Shown here piece by piece: positions 26,227-35,551 of a DNA stretch of 64,000 bases. A program made the position numbers and the translations under genes. The notes under the pieces are model-generated. The model was not told the origin of the DNA, made no database searches, and worked only from the letters and a program-made list of their open reading frames with translations. This DNA comes from SMWD01 sp964629475. GTDB taxonomy: Bacteria > Pseudomonadota > Gammaproteobacteria > Steroidobacterales > GCA-2729495. Positions within the stretch are counted from its first letter, which is position 1; the number at the start of each line of letters is the position of its first letter. The stretch lies in contig CAZVQW010000004.1 of NCBI GenBank assembly GCA_964629475.1, positions 1-64,000 of the forward strand, given 5' to 3'.

Positions 26227-27987
26227 ATGCAAACCAAGTTTAGCAAAATAAAGGCAGGTCTCCCCATTCTGTCTGCCGCGATTCTGCTGACGGCATTATT
26301 AATGACGCCGGTCGGCTCGTCAGCAGGTGTCATTATTAACGGAGTTGACGGTGAACTGCTGGACAACATCTACGCTCATTTGCAGATTGACGACGAAGCC
26401 TGCGACTCGCCGAGCTGGCGCATCCGTCAATTTTACCGGCAGGCCGAGCAGGAGTTGCGCAATGCCGTCGAGGCGTATGGCTATTACTCGATAACCGTCG
26501 TCAAATCACTGCAAGTCGATGAAGATTGCTGGACGGTCACGCTTGACATCGATCCGGGACAGCCGGTGCAGGTTCGTTCCGTGGCAGTTCGTATCGACGG
26601 TCCCGGCCGCAGTCGGCCTGAATTCGAGGCGTTGCGTGTCAATATGCCCATCGTGGCCGGCAGTAAGCTGAGCCATGCCGACTATGAGCAGTACAAGCGC
26701 AGGTTCAACGACACAGCGGGGCAGCTCGGATTTTTCGACGCGAAGTTCACCGCCAGCCGAATCGACGTATATCCGCAGGAAGGGCAGGCGGATATCGTTC
26801 TGAATTTCGCGACGGGCAGCAGGTACCGATTTGGATCGGTGGCGTTCGAACAGGATGTGATCAGCGCCGACCTGGCCGAGCGGTTCATCGATTTCGCTCC
26901 TGGGCAGGAATACGATGTAACGCGCATCCGGGAGTTGTATGTAGCGTTACTCGATACCGGTTACTTCTCCGGTGTCGACATTCGCACGACGCCGAGAGGT
27001 GAGCCGGCGTTCGCTGTCGATGTCATGATTCGTCTGACTGCTGCCAAACACCGTTCATACAATGCGGGTGTCGGCTTCGGCACCGACTCGGGCCCGCGAC
27101 TGAGCCTCGGTTACATTAACCGACGCCGCAACGTACGGGGGCACCAGACAGAATTCAATGCGAGCTATTCTCCGGTTATTTTCGAGACCGGTGCCAGTTA
27201 CAGGTTGCCACTCGATAACCCGCGCAAGAAATGGCTGAGTTTCGATGTCGGTTACAAGCGCGAGACACCGGATACCAGTGACAGTCGCCTCTACAAGGCT
27301 GGCGTCAAGCGATTGCGGCGTCTGAACGAATTATGGGCGCGCACGCTTTTCATTGATTATTCACTCGAAGACTATGTCGTCGGCTTCGACGAGGGACGTA
27401 CTAAATTGCTGACACCCGGTGTCAGCTGGAAGCGCGCGGTCATCAATACAGACGCGCGGCCCCGCCGCGGCCTGAACGCGAATCTGCGCGTCAGCGGCGC
27501 GGCCGATTTCCTGTTGTCCGATACGTCCTTTGCGCAGTTTCATGCATTTGCCAAAACCATATACCCGCTCTGGGAGAGTGCGCGAGTCATCGGTCGACTC
27601 GAACTGGGCGCGACCTTAAAAGATGATATTTCCGACTTGCCGGCCTCGGTTCGGTTTTTCGCCGGTGGCGATGTCAGTGTGCGGGGATACGATTACAAGT
27701 CGCTGGGTCCGACCGACGAGCTGGGAGTTGTGGTCGGCGGCAGCCAGCTCCTCGTCGGGAGCCTGGAGCTGGATCAACTGGTTCGGCCCGGCTGGTCGGT
27801 TGCGTTGTTTGTTGATGCGGGAAATTCTTTTGATAAGTTTTTAGACAATAGCCTCGCCATCGGCGTCGGCGGCGGCATTCGCTGGTATTCACCACTCGGA
27901 CCGATTCGTTTCGATGTCGCGGTGCCGTTGAAGAATAGTGCGCCGGACTCCTACCGTATCCATATCACGCTGGGGCCAGACCTGTGA
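26227..27987 (+). CDS. tamA: Translocation and assembly module outer-membrane protein TamA
   Basis: 586 residues. Signal peptide (about 1-34), three POTRA-type domains (about 35-275, for example QVRSVAVRIDGPG and YDVTRIRELYVALLDTGYFSGVDI), then a 16-strand Omp85 barrel whose late motif FFAGGDVSVRGYDYKSLGP contains the VRGY lock of loop 6, ending at a strand with FDVAVPLK ... RIHITLGPDL. TamA works with TamB to insert autotransporters and other barrel proteins and to move lipids between membranes. Its stop overlaps the tamB GTG start by 4 bases. Confidence 0.95.
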   Translation: MQTKFSKIKAGLPILSAAILLTALLMTPVGSSAGVIINGVDGELLDNIYAHLQIDDEACDSPSWRIRQFYRQAEQELRNAVEAYGYYSITVVKSLQVDEDCWTVTLDIDPGQPVQVRSVAVRIDGPGRSRPEFEALRVNMPIVAGSKLSHADYEQYKRRFNDTAGQLGFFDAKFTASRIDVYPQEGQADIVLNFATGSRYRFGSVAFEQDVISADLAERFIDFAPGQEYDVTRIRELYVALLDTGYFSGVDIRTTPRGEPAFAVDVMIRLTAAKHRSYNAGVGFGTDSGPRLSLGYINRRRNVRGHQTEFNASYSPVIFETGASYRLPLDNPRKKWLSFDVGYKRETPDTSDSRLYKAGVKRLRRLNELWARTLFIDYSLEDYVVGFDEGRTKLLTPGVSWKRAVINTDARPRRGLNANLRVSGAADFLLSDTSFAQFHAFAKTIYPLWESARVIGRLELGATLKDDISDLPASVRFFAGGDVSVRGYDYKSLGPTDELGVVVGGSQLLVGSLELDQLVRPGWSVALFVDAGNSFDKFLDNSLAIGVGGGIRWYSPLGPIRFDVAVPLKNSAPDSYRIHITLGPDL

Positions 27988-30900
27988 GCCGGCTGCTACG
28001 CGGCTTGATTGTCGGCATTGTTGCGCTGCTGACAGTTGTGCTTTGCGCACTTTGGTTATTGCTCGGCACGACGCAGGGTAGCCAATGGCTGGTTACGCAG
28101 GCGGTTACCTTTGTGCCCGGCGAATTGCGAATCGAGGCGCAGGGCGGGACCGTGGTGACCGGTTTGACGGCAGAACGAGTCGTATACCGAAACGAAGAAT
28201 TTACCGTCGAGCTCACGGATATTAGCCTCGATGTCCGCTTGAGCGCGCTATTGGACAAGCGCATCGCCATCGAGCGTTTGACCGTGGCGGCGTTATCGAG
28301 CGATGAATTACATCTGACCGATATCGATCTGGGCGCTGCGATCGAGTTAAGCGAAGCGTTTCCGTTGACAGCGAGCCTGCGCTGGGCCGGAGGCGGCGGT
28401 CAAATCAGCCGACAGATCAGTGGCACTGGTGATTTTTCGGGTGATCTTGTGAACCTGGAGTTCAATCATCATATTGCGTTGCCGGCCGTGATCGACGTGA
28501 GCGGTGTTGTTCGCGCCGTGTTGACGCAACCTTCGATCAACGCAATGGCAAGCTTCAGCGAATTACCGCTGGTCATCGGTGATGATCAATTCGTGATTCG
28601 TGACGGCACCCTCATATTGTCCGGGACTGCCGAGACGCTGACGATCGAACGCGCCGAGGCGATGGCATTCGGCGGGCATATCGGTGCAACCGGCACCCTC
28701 AAATCAAAGGCTGGTCCGATGGTGGCATTAAAGATCATCGGCGAGAACCTCAATCCGGCGACCGTGCGCCCGGACCTCGACGGCCGGTTGGGCTTCACGT
28801 TACGCGTCGATGCCCTGTCCGCTACCGATATCGATGTCGTGCTGGATCACATGTCCGGTGAATTCCTCGGCACACACGTCAACGGGTCGGGATCTGCGCG
28901 TCTTCACGAAGGTCTCGTCGAGCGTGTCGACCTCGATTTACGCTCCGGGCGCAACCAACTCGAATTGTCCGCGGTCTCGGCGCCGGATTTTAGCGGCGAG
29001 TGGCGACTCGACACGCCGGAACTGGCGACGCTGTGGCCCGGCCTCGAAGGCGCACTCGAAGGGACGGGACGATTCAGCGGTACGCTCGAAGAACCGGTTG
29101 CGGTTATCCGGCTCGATGGCACGCAATTCCGCTTTGGCGAGTTCAGTCTGGAACGGATCCATGTCGACGGCGATGTTGCTGCGAACGGAGAACTGGACTG
29201 GACAGCGCAAGTGAATAATGCGCGCAGCGGCGAGCTGAGCCTGGGCCAATTGCAGGCGAGCGTGCGCGGCAAGTTGGCGGATCATCGGTTGGCGGCACGC
29301 GTGTCAGGTGGCATGGTTGGTGCGCAGATAGAGGCCCGTGGCGCCTGGGATGGTGAGCAGTTGGCGACTACGATTGAGTCAGCCGTCATCGATGGCGGCG
29401 CTGCGGGTGCATGGACGTTGCGTGACGCTGTGCAATTGGAATGGGCTCCCGACCATGGATCGATCGGTCAGCATTGCTGGATGAATCGTCGACCGGGTTT
29501 GGCGCCAGCCGAGTTGTGCACGGGCGGGATCAGCATGAACGATGATCGCTGGATAGCCGCGGCTACATTACGCCATTTCCCGCTGGCGACCTTCGAGCCA
29601 TGGCTGCCTGAAGACGTCAGAATCAGTGGCGAAGCAGATGCCGATCTGAGCATCGACTGGGGGCAAAGCCCGGCTCCGTATGCGAATGTGTCGTGGCGAC
29701 AGGAAGAGATGCGCCTGAGTTTCCCGCTCGATGACATGAGCGGGACAGATGATGAGGTCGCCACGACGTTGCGCGATATTCAGTTCACCCTGGCGGCTAA
29801 CGAAAATGTCGCGACTATCGAAGGGCACGCGACGGGTGATTATGGGCTGACCCTGCTCGCCTCGGCATCACTCGACGACCCGCTCGATCAAGGCGGCAGA
29901 CTCGCCGGTAAAGTCGATGCAAAGATTCCGGACATCGGTGCATTTCGCCCGCTCATCGACCGCTTCATGCTGACGAGTTCCATCGGCGGTGAGCTCGATG
30001 TCAGCGCCGGGATTTCCGGAACGTTCGCGACGCCGGTTATCGAGGGCCGGGCTGATCTGCGCGGTGGATCGGCCGGTATTGTTGTTGCCGGGATCGAGTT
30101 GGCCGATGCGAACCTGTCGATAATCGGGCATCAAGATGGGACTGTTCAGCTTGACGGGTCGGTACGGTCTGGTGAAGGTCTCGTGCGGTTAGACGGGCAG
30201 ATCGACTGGTCAGCGGAACGTGGCGTGATTTCGAATCTGCGGCTGACCGGGAATGACTTCGAGGCTTTGCGTCTGCCGGATCAGCGAGTCGTCATTTCGC
30301 CGGACGTCAAATTATCGCTGGACGATGACAACATCGTTCTTACGGGCCGGATACTCGTGCCGGAAGCCAGGTTTGTGATTCAAGAACTCGGCCGGTCGGC
30401 GGTTGCGACATCGGCGGATGTCGTCGTGCACGACGAGCTGCAGCCGGTTCAGCAGCGCGAGCGGATGAGGCAACTCGTTGGCTCGCTCGATCTGCAGCTC
30501 GGCGACGATGTCACATTTTCCGGCTTCGAAATCGAGACGCGCCTTGCCGGTGGTTTGCAGCTCAACGCCACAGCCGCTGCGCCGCTGACTGCGGAAGGCA
30601 GTCTGCAATTGGTCGACGGCCACTATGGTGGATTCGGCAAGAACAAGGCGCTGACGATCGAGCAGGGTTCGCTGGGTTTCCACGGCCCGCTGGATGATCC
30701 GGTGCTCGATGTGCGCGCGTCCCGTCAGGTCAGGTACGAAGGAAGAAGCATCAGGGCCGGCGTCATCCTGTCGGGGCAAATTTCGCGCCAACTTGATTTC
30801 CTGTTTTTCTCCGATCCGATCTACAGCGAGTCGGACGTTATTTCGTTCCTGCTTGTCGATCGACCGGCGACGACAACCGAAGGCGTCGACAGCACCGCAA

Positions 30901-31187
30901 TTTCCAGTGCCGCGCTGGCAATGGGGATGCGGTCCCTGCTGCCGAACGCAGGTGATGGTAGCGGATTGGGTCTCGATGAAGTCGGTTTGCAGGGTGTGGG
31001 CAGCGAGGACACTGAGGTCGTTGCCGGCAAACGCTTCGGCGATGATCTTTATGTGCGTTATCGTTTCGGCCTGTTCAGTCGAATCGGCACGTTGCTGGTG
31101 CGCTATGACATCGGCCGCGGTTTCAGTATCGAGGCCGGTTCGGGTGAGCAGCAGACGCTCGACCTGCTGTACTCGATCGATCGATGA
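27984..31187 (+). CDS. tamB: Translocation and assembly module inner-membrane protein TamB
   Basis: 1067 residues, starting with GTG inside the tamA stop (GTGA). One N-terminal membrane anchor (about 4-28), then a very long beta-helical AsmA-like groove (repeats like LDGTQFRFGEFSLERIHVDGDV), and the C-terminal TamB/DUF490 domain (about 750-1067) ending YDIGRGFSIEAGSGEQQTLDLLYSID, which docks on TamA. Spans the periplasm; members of this bridge-like family are thought to carry phospholipids. Slightly shorter than E. coli TamB (about 1259). Coupled to tamA. Confidence 0.95.
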   Translation: MSRLLRGLIVGIVALLTVVLCALWLLLGTTQGSQWLVTQAVTFVPGELRIEAQGGTVVTGLTAERVVYRNEEFTVELTDISLDVRLSALLDKRIAIERLTVAALSSDELHLTDIDLGAAIELSEAFPLTASLRWAGGGGQISRQISGTGDFSGDLVNLEFNHHIALPAVIDVSGVVRAVLTQPSINAMASFSELPLVIGDDQFVIRDGTLILSGTAETLTIERAEAMAFGGHIGATGTLKSKAGPMVALKIIGENLNPATVRPDLDGRLGFTLRVDALSATDIDVVLDHMSGEFLGTHVNGSGSARLHEGLVERVDLDLRSGRNQLELSAVSAPDFSGEWRLDTPELATLWPGLEGALEGTGRFSGTLEEPVAVIRLDGTQFRFGEFSLERIHVDGDVAANGELDWTAQVNNARSGELSLGQLQASVRGKLADHRLAARVSGGMVGAQIEARGAWDGEQLATTIESAVIDGGAAGAWTLRDAVQLEWAPDHGSIGQHCWMNRRPGLAPAELCTGGISMNDDRWIAAATLRHFPLATFEPWLPEDVRISGEADADLSIDWGQSPAPYANVSWRQEEMRLSFPLDDMSGTDDEVATTLRDIQFTLAANENVATIEGHATGDYGLTLLASASLDDPLDQGGRLAGKVDAKIPDIGAFRPLIDRFMLTSSIGGELDVSAGISGTFATPVIEGRADLRGGSAGIVVAGIELADANLSIIGHQDGTVQLDGSVRSGEGLVRLDGQIDWSAERGVISNLRLTGNDFEALRLPDQRVVISPDVKLSLDDDNIVLTGRILVPEARFVIQELGRSAVATSADVVVHDELQPVQQRERMRQLVGSLDLQLGDDVTFSGFEIETRLAGGLQLNATAAAPLTAEGSLQLVDGHYGGFGKNKALTIEQGSLGFHGPLDDPVLDVRASRQVRYEGRSIRAGVILSGQISRQLDFLFFSDPIYSESDVISFLLVDRPATTTEGVDSTAISSAALAMGMRSLLPNAGDGSGLGLDEVGLQGVGSEDTEVVAGKRFGDDLYVRYRFGLFSRIGTLLVRYDIGRGFSIEAGSGEQQTLDLLYSIDR

Positions 31188-31211
31188 TTCGCATCTTCAT
31201 GCGGTTCCGGT

Positions 31212-32087
31212 TCAGGCTGGCCGGACATCATCCTTGATCGCAATGCGGTGATTCAGCCGATAATCGGGCTGAAAGTCATACAGCACCAGGTGTTGTACCG
31301 AGCGATTATCCCAGACCGCTACGGTATCGTTTTCCCAATACAGCCGGCACTGGAAGATCGGTTTTTTTAAATGTTGAATCAGATAATTCAGGATGACGTC
31401 ACTTTCATCCGGCTCGAGACCGATGATCCGGGTCGTAACCATCTCGTTGACATAGATGCATTTTCGGCCGCTGACCGGATGCGTACGAATCACCGGGTGC
31501 TCGACCGGCGGGTACTTCTTATAGATCTCGACTTTCATCGCCGGATCCTCGACTCCGGGCGCGATGTTGCCGAACTTTGCCGATATATTGTGCTCGGCCT
31601 GCAACGGCTCGAGCATGTCTTTCATCGGCTGTGACAAAGCGGCATAGGCGGCCTCGCAATTCACCCATAGCGTATCGCCGCCGGCGCGCGGCATATTGAC
31701 GCCGTGCAGAATCGAGCAACGCGACGGAATCTCGACAAACGTATCGTCGGCATGCATGTTCACGTCGCCGCTGGCACCGGCTTTTTGCTTGTATTCCTGC
31801 TTCTTGATCTCGGGTTGTTCTTTAAGCCGCGGAATCGTGCCGCCATCCTGAACTTCACCGAATATTTCGGCAAAGCGAACGTGATCCTCCGGCTTGAGAG
31901 GCTGATCACGAAAAAACAGCACCATGTAATGCACGAGTGCCGCACGAAGTTCCTCGGCGGTATGTTCATCGAGCGGTGCGGTGATATCGATGTCGTTCAG
32001 CGTTGCACCGAGGGCGCCGCTTAAAGGCTCGGCCGTGAAACTGTCGAATTCCGGTTCCTAGCGTTTGGCGAAATACTCGTAAGGCAT
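31212..32087 (-). pseudogene. TauD/TfdA-family Fe(II)/2-oxoglutarate dioxygenase with an in-frame amber codon
   Basis: From ATG 32087 the frame reads MPYEYFAKR, then TAG at 32060-32058, then EPEFDSFTAEPLSGALGATL and a full TauD domain. After the stop no ATG or GTG occurs until GTG 31934, which would delete the family's conserved N-terminal strand (PLSGALGA ... LFFRDQPL). The active site is intact: HADD (Fe ligands HxD) and the distal His in WDNRSVQHL, plus Arg in PDYRLNHR for 2-oxoglutarate. One C-to-T change (CAG to TAG) would explain it. It may be a recent pseudogene, a truncated product from GTG 31934, a read-through gene, or a sequencing error. Family reaction: oxygenolytic cleavage of sulfonates or related compounds. 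Confidence 0.75.
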
Positions 32088-32417
32088 GATGCTTTGCGTC
32101 CTGATTCTGGTGTGGTCGTTACCGACCATCGGACGCTGAGCATATCAAGTAAAAAATTATCCTCATGAAGTTATTAAGTATTCTATCCCTGTGACGGTTG
32201 GGTTCTTTGCATCGATTAACGGCGCTGCACCGGTATGAGTCGGGTGTTGCGCGCGATGGGCCAGTGCGTGCAGCATTTGATCGGCCGCTTACAGGCGTGA
32301 AGCAATCATGCAGGTGGAATCTGATCGCTACTAAGCGACAGACCTTGCTCGAGACAGAAGTAATGGTGTTTCTATGCCTGCCGAGGCAATGAATCGGGCG
32401 CGGGTAGAGCGCTATAA

Positions 32418-32433
32418 TCGTCATTAATGACGA
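32418..32433. promoter_or_regulatory. 16-bp perfect palindrome upstream of the hipBA promoter
   Basis: TCGTCATTAATGACGA, a perfect palindrome about 40 bases upstream of the -35 box; suited to binding a symmetric dimer such as HipB. Confidence 0.5.
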
Positions 32434-32454
32434 AATAATATGTATTAATAGTAT

Positions 32455-32476
32455 AAGTCGCAATAATTGACGACTT
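32455..32476. promoter_or_regulatory. Inverted repeat overlapping the hipBA -35 box
   Basis: AAGTCG, ten bases, then CGACTT. The right arm overlaps the first bases of TTGACA, so occupancy would block RNA polymerase. Confidence 0.5.
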
Positions 32477-32503
32477 GACAGAATTGATTAGCTAAGTTAT
32501 AAA
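32475..32503 (+). promoter_or_regulatory. Sigma-70-type promoter of hipBA
   Basis: TTGACA (32475-32480), 17-base spacer, TATAAA (32498-32503): near-consensus. Predicted start near 32510, giving a leader of about 50 bases before hipB. Confidence 0.75.
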
Positions 32504-32520
32504 TCGCCAGATATGCCGAA

Positions 32521-32540
32521 ATATCGATTTTTCACGATAT
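32521..32540. promoter_or_regulatory. Operator-like inverted repeat in the hipBA leader
   Basis: ATATCG, eight bases, CGATAT. E. coli HipB operators are TATCC-N8-GGATA; the same half-site length and N8 spacing here (TATCG-N8-CGATA) make this the best candidate HipB operator. Confidence 0.6.
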
Positions 32541-32561
32541 AACTCGTCACAGGTGGCGACT

Positions 32562-32912
32562 ATGCAAATATCCAAACTCCTGTCCGATGATGCCATCCTG
32601 GCCGAACTTGGCGAACGCATTGCACGTAGCCGGCTCGAGCGTCAATTAACCCAGGCAATGCTGGCCGAGCAGGCCGGGGTTGCCAAGCGCACGGTTGAGC
32701 GGATCGAGGCCGGGGCTTCGGCACAGATGTCGAGCATGATCCGGGTATTTCGCGTACTGGATCTGTTGCCTAACCTGGATCGCATGATCCCGGAAACCGG
32801 CCCGCGACCGATGGATTTATTGAAGCGCAAGGGGAAAGTGCGGCAACGAGCTTCGTCGCGTGGTCGTATCGAGGAACCCGATGAGCCGTGGTCCTGGGAT
32901 GATGACGCATGA
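32562..32912 (+). CDS. hipB: HipB-like antitoxin, XRE-family regulator
   Basis: 116 residues from ATG 32562, preceded by AGGTGG at 6 bases; a GTG at 32553 lies inside that ribosome-binding site and is unlikely. The helix-turn-helix is in residues 15-70 (LTQAMLAEQAGVAKRTVERIEAG). After it comes a C-terminal tail of about 40 residues ending in an acidic, Trp-containing EEPDEPWSWDDD, longer than in E. coli HipB (88 residues) and perhaps used to neutralise HipA. It should repress its own operon through the inverted repeats upstream. hipA starts 10 bases after its stop. Confidence 0.88.
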   Translation: MQISKLLSDDAILAELGERIARSRLERQLTQAMLAEQAGVAKRTVERIEAGASAQMSSMIRVFRVLDLLPNLDRMIPETGPRPMDLLKRKGKVRQRASSRGRIEEPDEPWSWDDDA

Positions 32913-32922
32913 GTAACCTGGT

Positions 32923-34239
32923 ATGAGTACTCTGGCCGAGGTCAGGTTGTGGGGTCGTACCATTGGCGCGGTGTCGCTGGAAGAGGGCAGTGACGTTGCC
33001 GCCTTCGAGTATGCCCCGGCATTTGCCGGCAGCGGCATCGAGATTTCACCGTTGTGCATGCCGCTGTCCGGCAGCGTCTATTCCTTCCCCGAGTTATCTC
33101 AACAGACCTTTTATGGATTGCCCGGTTTGCTGGCCGACTCGCTGCCCGACAAGTTTGGCAACGCGCTGATCGATGCCTGGCTGGCTGCCCAGGGACGGCA
33201 GCCGGACTCGTTCAACGCTGTCGAGCGACTTTGTTATACGGGTGAACGGGGCATGGGCGCGTTGGAATTCGTGCCGGCCATCGGGCCGAAGATGCGGCAT
33301 GCCAGTGAGATACAGATCGACAAGCTGGTCGAACTTGCTTCGGAGATTCTGACTCATCGTACGAATCTGAGCGTGTCCTTTGCCGACCGGAATGCTGATA
33401 AGAGTAACGAGCAGGCCATGACCGATATCCTGCGGGTCGGCACTTCGGCGGGCGGTGCCCGGGCCAAAGCCGTTATTGCGTGGAACCCATCGACCAATGA
33501 GGTGCGCTCCGGGCAGGTTGCGGCCGGTCAGGGGTTCGAATACTGGTTACTGAAATTTGACGGTGTCCGGGGCAACAAGGACAAGGAACTCGAAGATCCG
33601 CAAGGCTATGGCGTCATCGAGTACGCCTATTACCTGATGGCAAAGGATTGCGGTATTACCATCGGTGAATGCCGGTTGTTCGAGGAAAACGGCAGGCGGC
33701 ATTTTATGACCCGGCGTTTCGATCGTCTTGCCGATGGTCATAAGGTGCACATGCAATCGTTATGCGCGCTGGCGCATTATGATTTCAATATGGCCGGCGC
33801 TTACTCTTATGAGCAGGCGTTGCTCGTGATTCGACAGCTGGGCTTGCCGATGAGGGCGGTAGAGGAACAATTCCGGCGTATGGCGTTCAATATCGTGGCC
33901 CGCAATCAGGATGACCATGTCAAGAATATTGCTTTCCTGATGAACAAGTCCGGCCATTGGTCGCTGTCACCCGCTTTCGACATGACTTACAGCTTTAATC
34001 CCGCAGGTGCCTGGACGGCCAGTCATCAGATGATGATGAACGGTAAACGGGACGCGTTTACGATGGACGACTTCAGGGCTTGTGCAAAGACGGCTTCAAT
34101 GAAGCGGGGGCGGGCCGAGGCGATTGTCAACGAAGTGCGGGAATGTGTATCGAGGTGGAAAGAGTATGCCGGTGCAGCAGGGGTGCCGGTTGCGTGGCAA
34201 GAAAAGATTCAGCACACGCTCCGGTTGCGAGGGTTCTGA
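32923..34239 (+). CDS. hipA: HipA-family serine/threonine kinase toxin
   Basis: 438 residues, the family's usual length. N-terminal HipA subdomain (about 1-120), then the kinase part: glycine-rich/activation segment GTSAGGARAKA (173-183), catalytic loop RNQDDHVKN (Asp about 330) and metal-binding LSPAFDMTYS (Asp about 353). HipA kinases phosphorylate aminoacyl-tRNA synthetases (GltX or TrpS in studied cases), stall translation and cause persistence. All catalytic motifs look intact. Co-transcribed with hipB. The final codons run to 2 bases before the end of a convergent MFS gene. Confidence 0.92.
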   Translation: MSTLAEVRLWGRTIGAVSLEEGSDVAAFEYAPAFAGSGIEISPLCMPLSGSVYSFPELSQQTFYGLPGLLADSLPDKFGNALIDAWLAAQGRQPDSFNAVERLCYTGERGMGALEFVPAIGPKMRHASEIQIDKLVELASEILTHRTNLSVSFADRNADKSNEQAMTDILRVGTSAGGARAKAVIAWNPSTNEVRSGQVAAGQGFEYWLLKFDGVRGNKDKELEDPQGYGVIEYAYYLMAKDCGITIGECRLFEENGRRHFMTRRFDRLADGHKVHMQSLCALAHYDFNMAGAYSYEQALLVIRQLGLPMRAVEEQFRRMAFNIVARNQDDHVKNIAFLMNKSGHWSLSPAFDMTYSFNPAGAWTASHQMMMNGKRDAFTMDDFRACAKTASMKRGRAEAIVNEVRECVSRWKEYAGAAGVPVAWQEKIQHTLRLRGF

Positions 34240-34240
34240 G

Positions 34241-35467
34241 CTATTCCTTCCCGCGCGGCTGCGGTGCCGGGATCGTCAGCGCGTAGAGGCTGACAATTAC
34301 CATCAGCACACCGCCGATCAGCATCGGCGCATTGGGCTGCAGCTTGTACAGGCTGGTGCCAACGACCGGGCCGAGAATTGCGCCACTCGTGTTGGCCGCC
34401 GCGAGGTAGCCGGCCGCCGCGCCCTGTTCGTGCGGTTCGACGGTCAGGCTCGCGCTGCCGTTGATACCCGGTGTCGCACAGGCAAGGGCGGCGCCGAGGA
34501 TCGCGAAGCCGGCAGCCAGGAACGCGATCGACGGTGCGAAGGCCAATGTGAACATGCCCACGGCGAAGGCCGGCCCGCACAGGCGCAGCAGAACCGGCGG
34601 GGAAATACTGATGATTTGAAACAGAACGCCCTGGATCAGCGTGATCACGATGGCCATGCATGCCAGCATCAGGCTGGCCGTACGCATGACGGCGGCCATA
34701 TCCGTGATGCCGAAGCGATCCTGGATATAAAAAGAGGTTACAAAGTTCAGCGAGATAAAAATGACAAAGAAGGTAGCCCACATGATCATGTAAGGCCGTA
34801 ATCGGCGATCAGTGATTTTCAGTGTCGACTTCGGTGGGTTCTTCTGTTGCTTGCGTTCGCGGTGTTGCTCGGGTTCGGTGAGCCAGATGAGCGCAGTCAG
34901 TCCGCCGATGATCGAGACCGCAACCGCCGCATACATCGGGAACAGTGCGCCCATAAACGCGAGGCCGCCGCCGATCGCCGGACCGAGGATCGAACCGATA
35001 CTGTTCGCGCTGCCGATCAGTGCCATGCCCCTGGCCCTGTTTTGCCAGTCCGTGATGTCCGCCATGTAGGCCGATGCGGACGGGTAGATCGACGATGCCG
35101 TCAGGCCGTAAACGACTCGTGACACGAAAATCAGCATCATCAGTCCGGTGGTTGTGACCGCACCTTGCAGTCCCATGTTCAGCGAGTAGGCCATCGCCAG
35201 CGTGCCGATACCACTACCGAAGAGGCCGATGATAAAGACCGGCTTGCGGCCGATTGCATCACTCTTCTTGCCCCAGAATGGTGCCGCGAAAATCAGTGAG
35301 AAATTTGCCAGTGAAAATGTCACGCCGAACTGCAACTCGGTCAGTCCGATTGAGCGGGCCATTGGCGCAACGATAATGAACAGCAGTGACTGGCCGATTG
35401 CAAAAATCACCACGCCGCCGACCAGGATAAATTTACCGTAGGTATATGCGTTACTTGTTTTGATCAT
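34241..35467 (-). CDS. MFS transporter, multidrug-resistance type
   Basis: 408 residues from ATG 35467, preceded by GAGG at suitable spacing; the frame extends upstream without membrane character, so that part is excluded. Twelve membrane segments; loop 2-3 motif FWGKKSDAIGRKPV and the segment-5 motif GSANSIGSILGPAIGG, the antiporter signature of drug:proton exporters (TetA-like). Substrate unknown. Convergent with hipA and downstream of the kinase-TonB gene on the same strand, 84 bases apart. Confidence 0.87.
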   Translation of the reverse strand: MIKTSNAYTYGKFILVGGVVIFAIGQSLLFIIVAPMARSIGLTELQFGVTFSLANFSLIFAAPFWGKKSDAIGRKPVFIIGLFGSGIGTLAMAYSLNMGLQGAVTTTGLMMLIFVSRVVYGLTASSIYPSASAYMADITDWQNRARGMALIGSANSIGSILGPAIGGGLAFMGALFPMYAAVAVSIIGGLTALIWLTEPEQHRERKQQKNPPKSTLKITDRRLRPYMIMWATFFVIFISLNFVTSFYIQDRFGITDMAAVMRTASLMLACMAIVITLIQGVLFQIISISPPVLLRLCGPAFAVGMFTLAFAPSIAFLAAGFAILGAALACATPGINGSASLTVEPHEQGAAAGYLAAANTSGAILGPVVGTSLYKLQPNAPMLIGGVLMVIVSLYALTIPAPQPRGKE

Positions 35468-35551
35468 GTGTGCCTCGGCAAATCGAGGCGATGCTCTCAT
35501 GCGGGAGGGTTGACCGCACGGTTGCCGGCAGGGCGTGACCATTTTTCCGGG

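Larger units (their letters stand above)
32088..32561. other. Intergenic region upstream of hipBA
   Basis: 474 bases. The left 300 hold nothing I recognise. From about 32400 it becomes strikingly AT-rich and contains a consensus-like promoter and three inverted repeats, listed separately, that lead into hipB. Confidence 0.8.
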
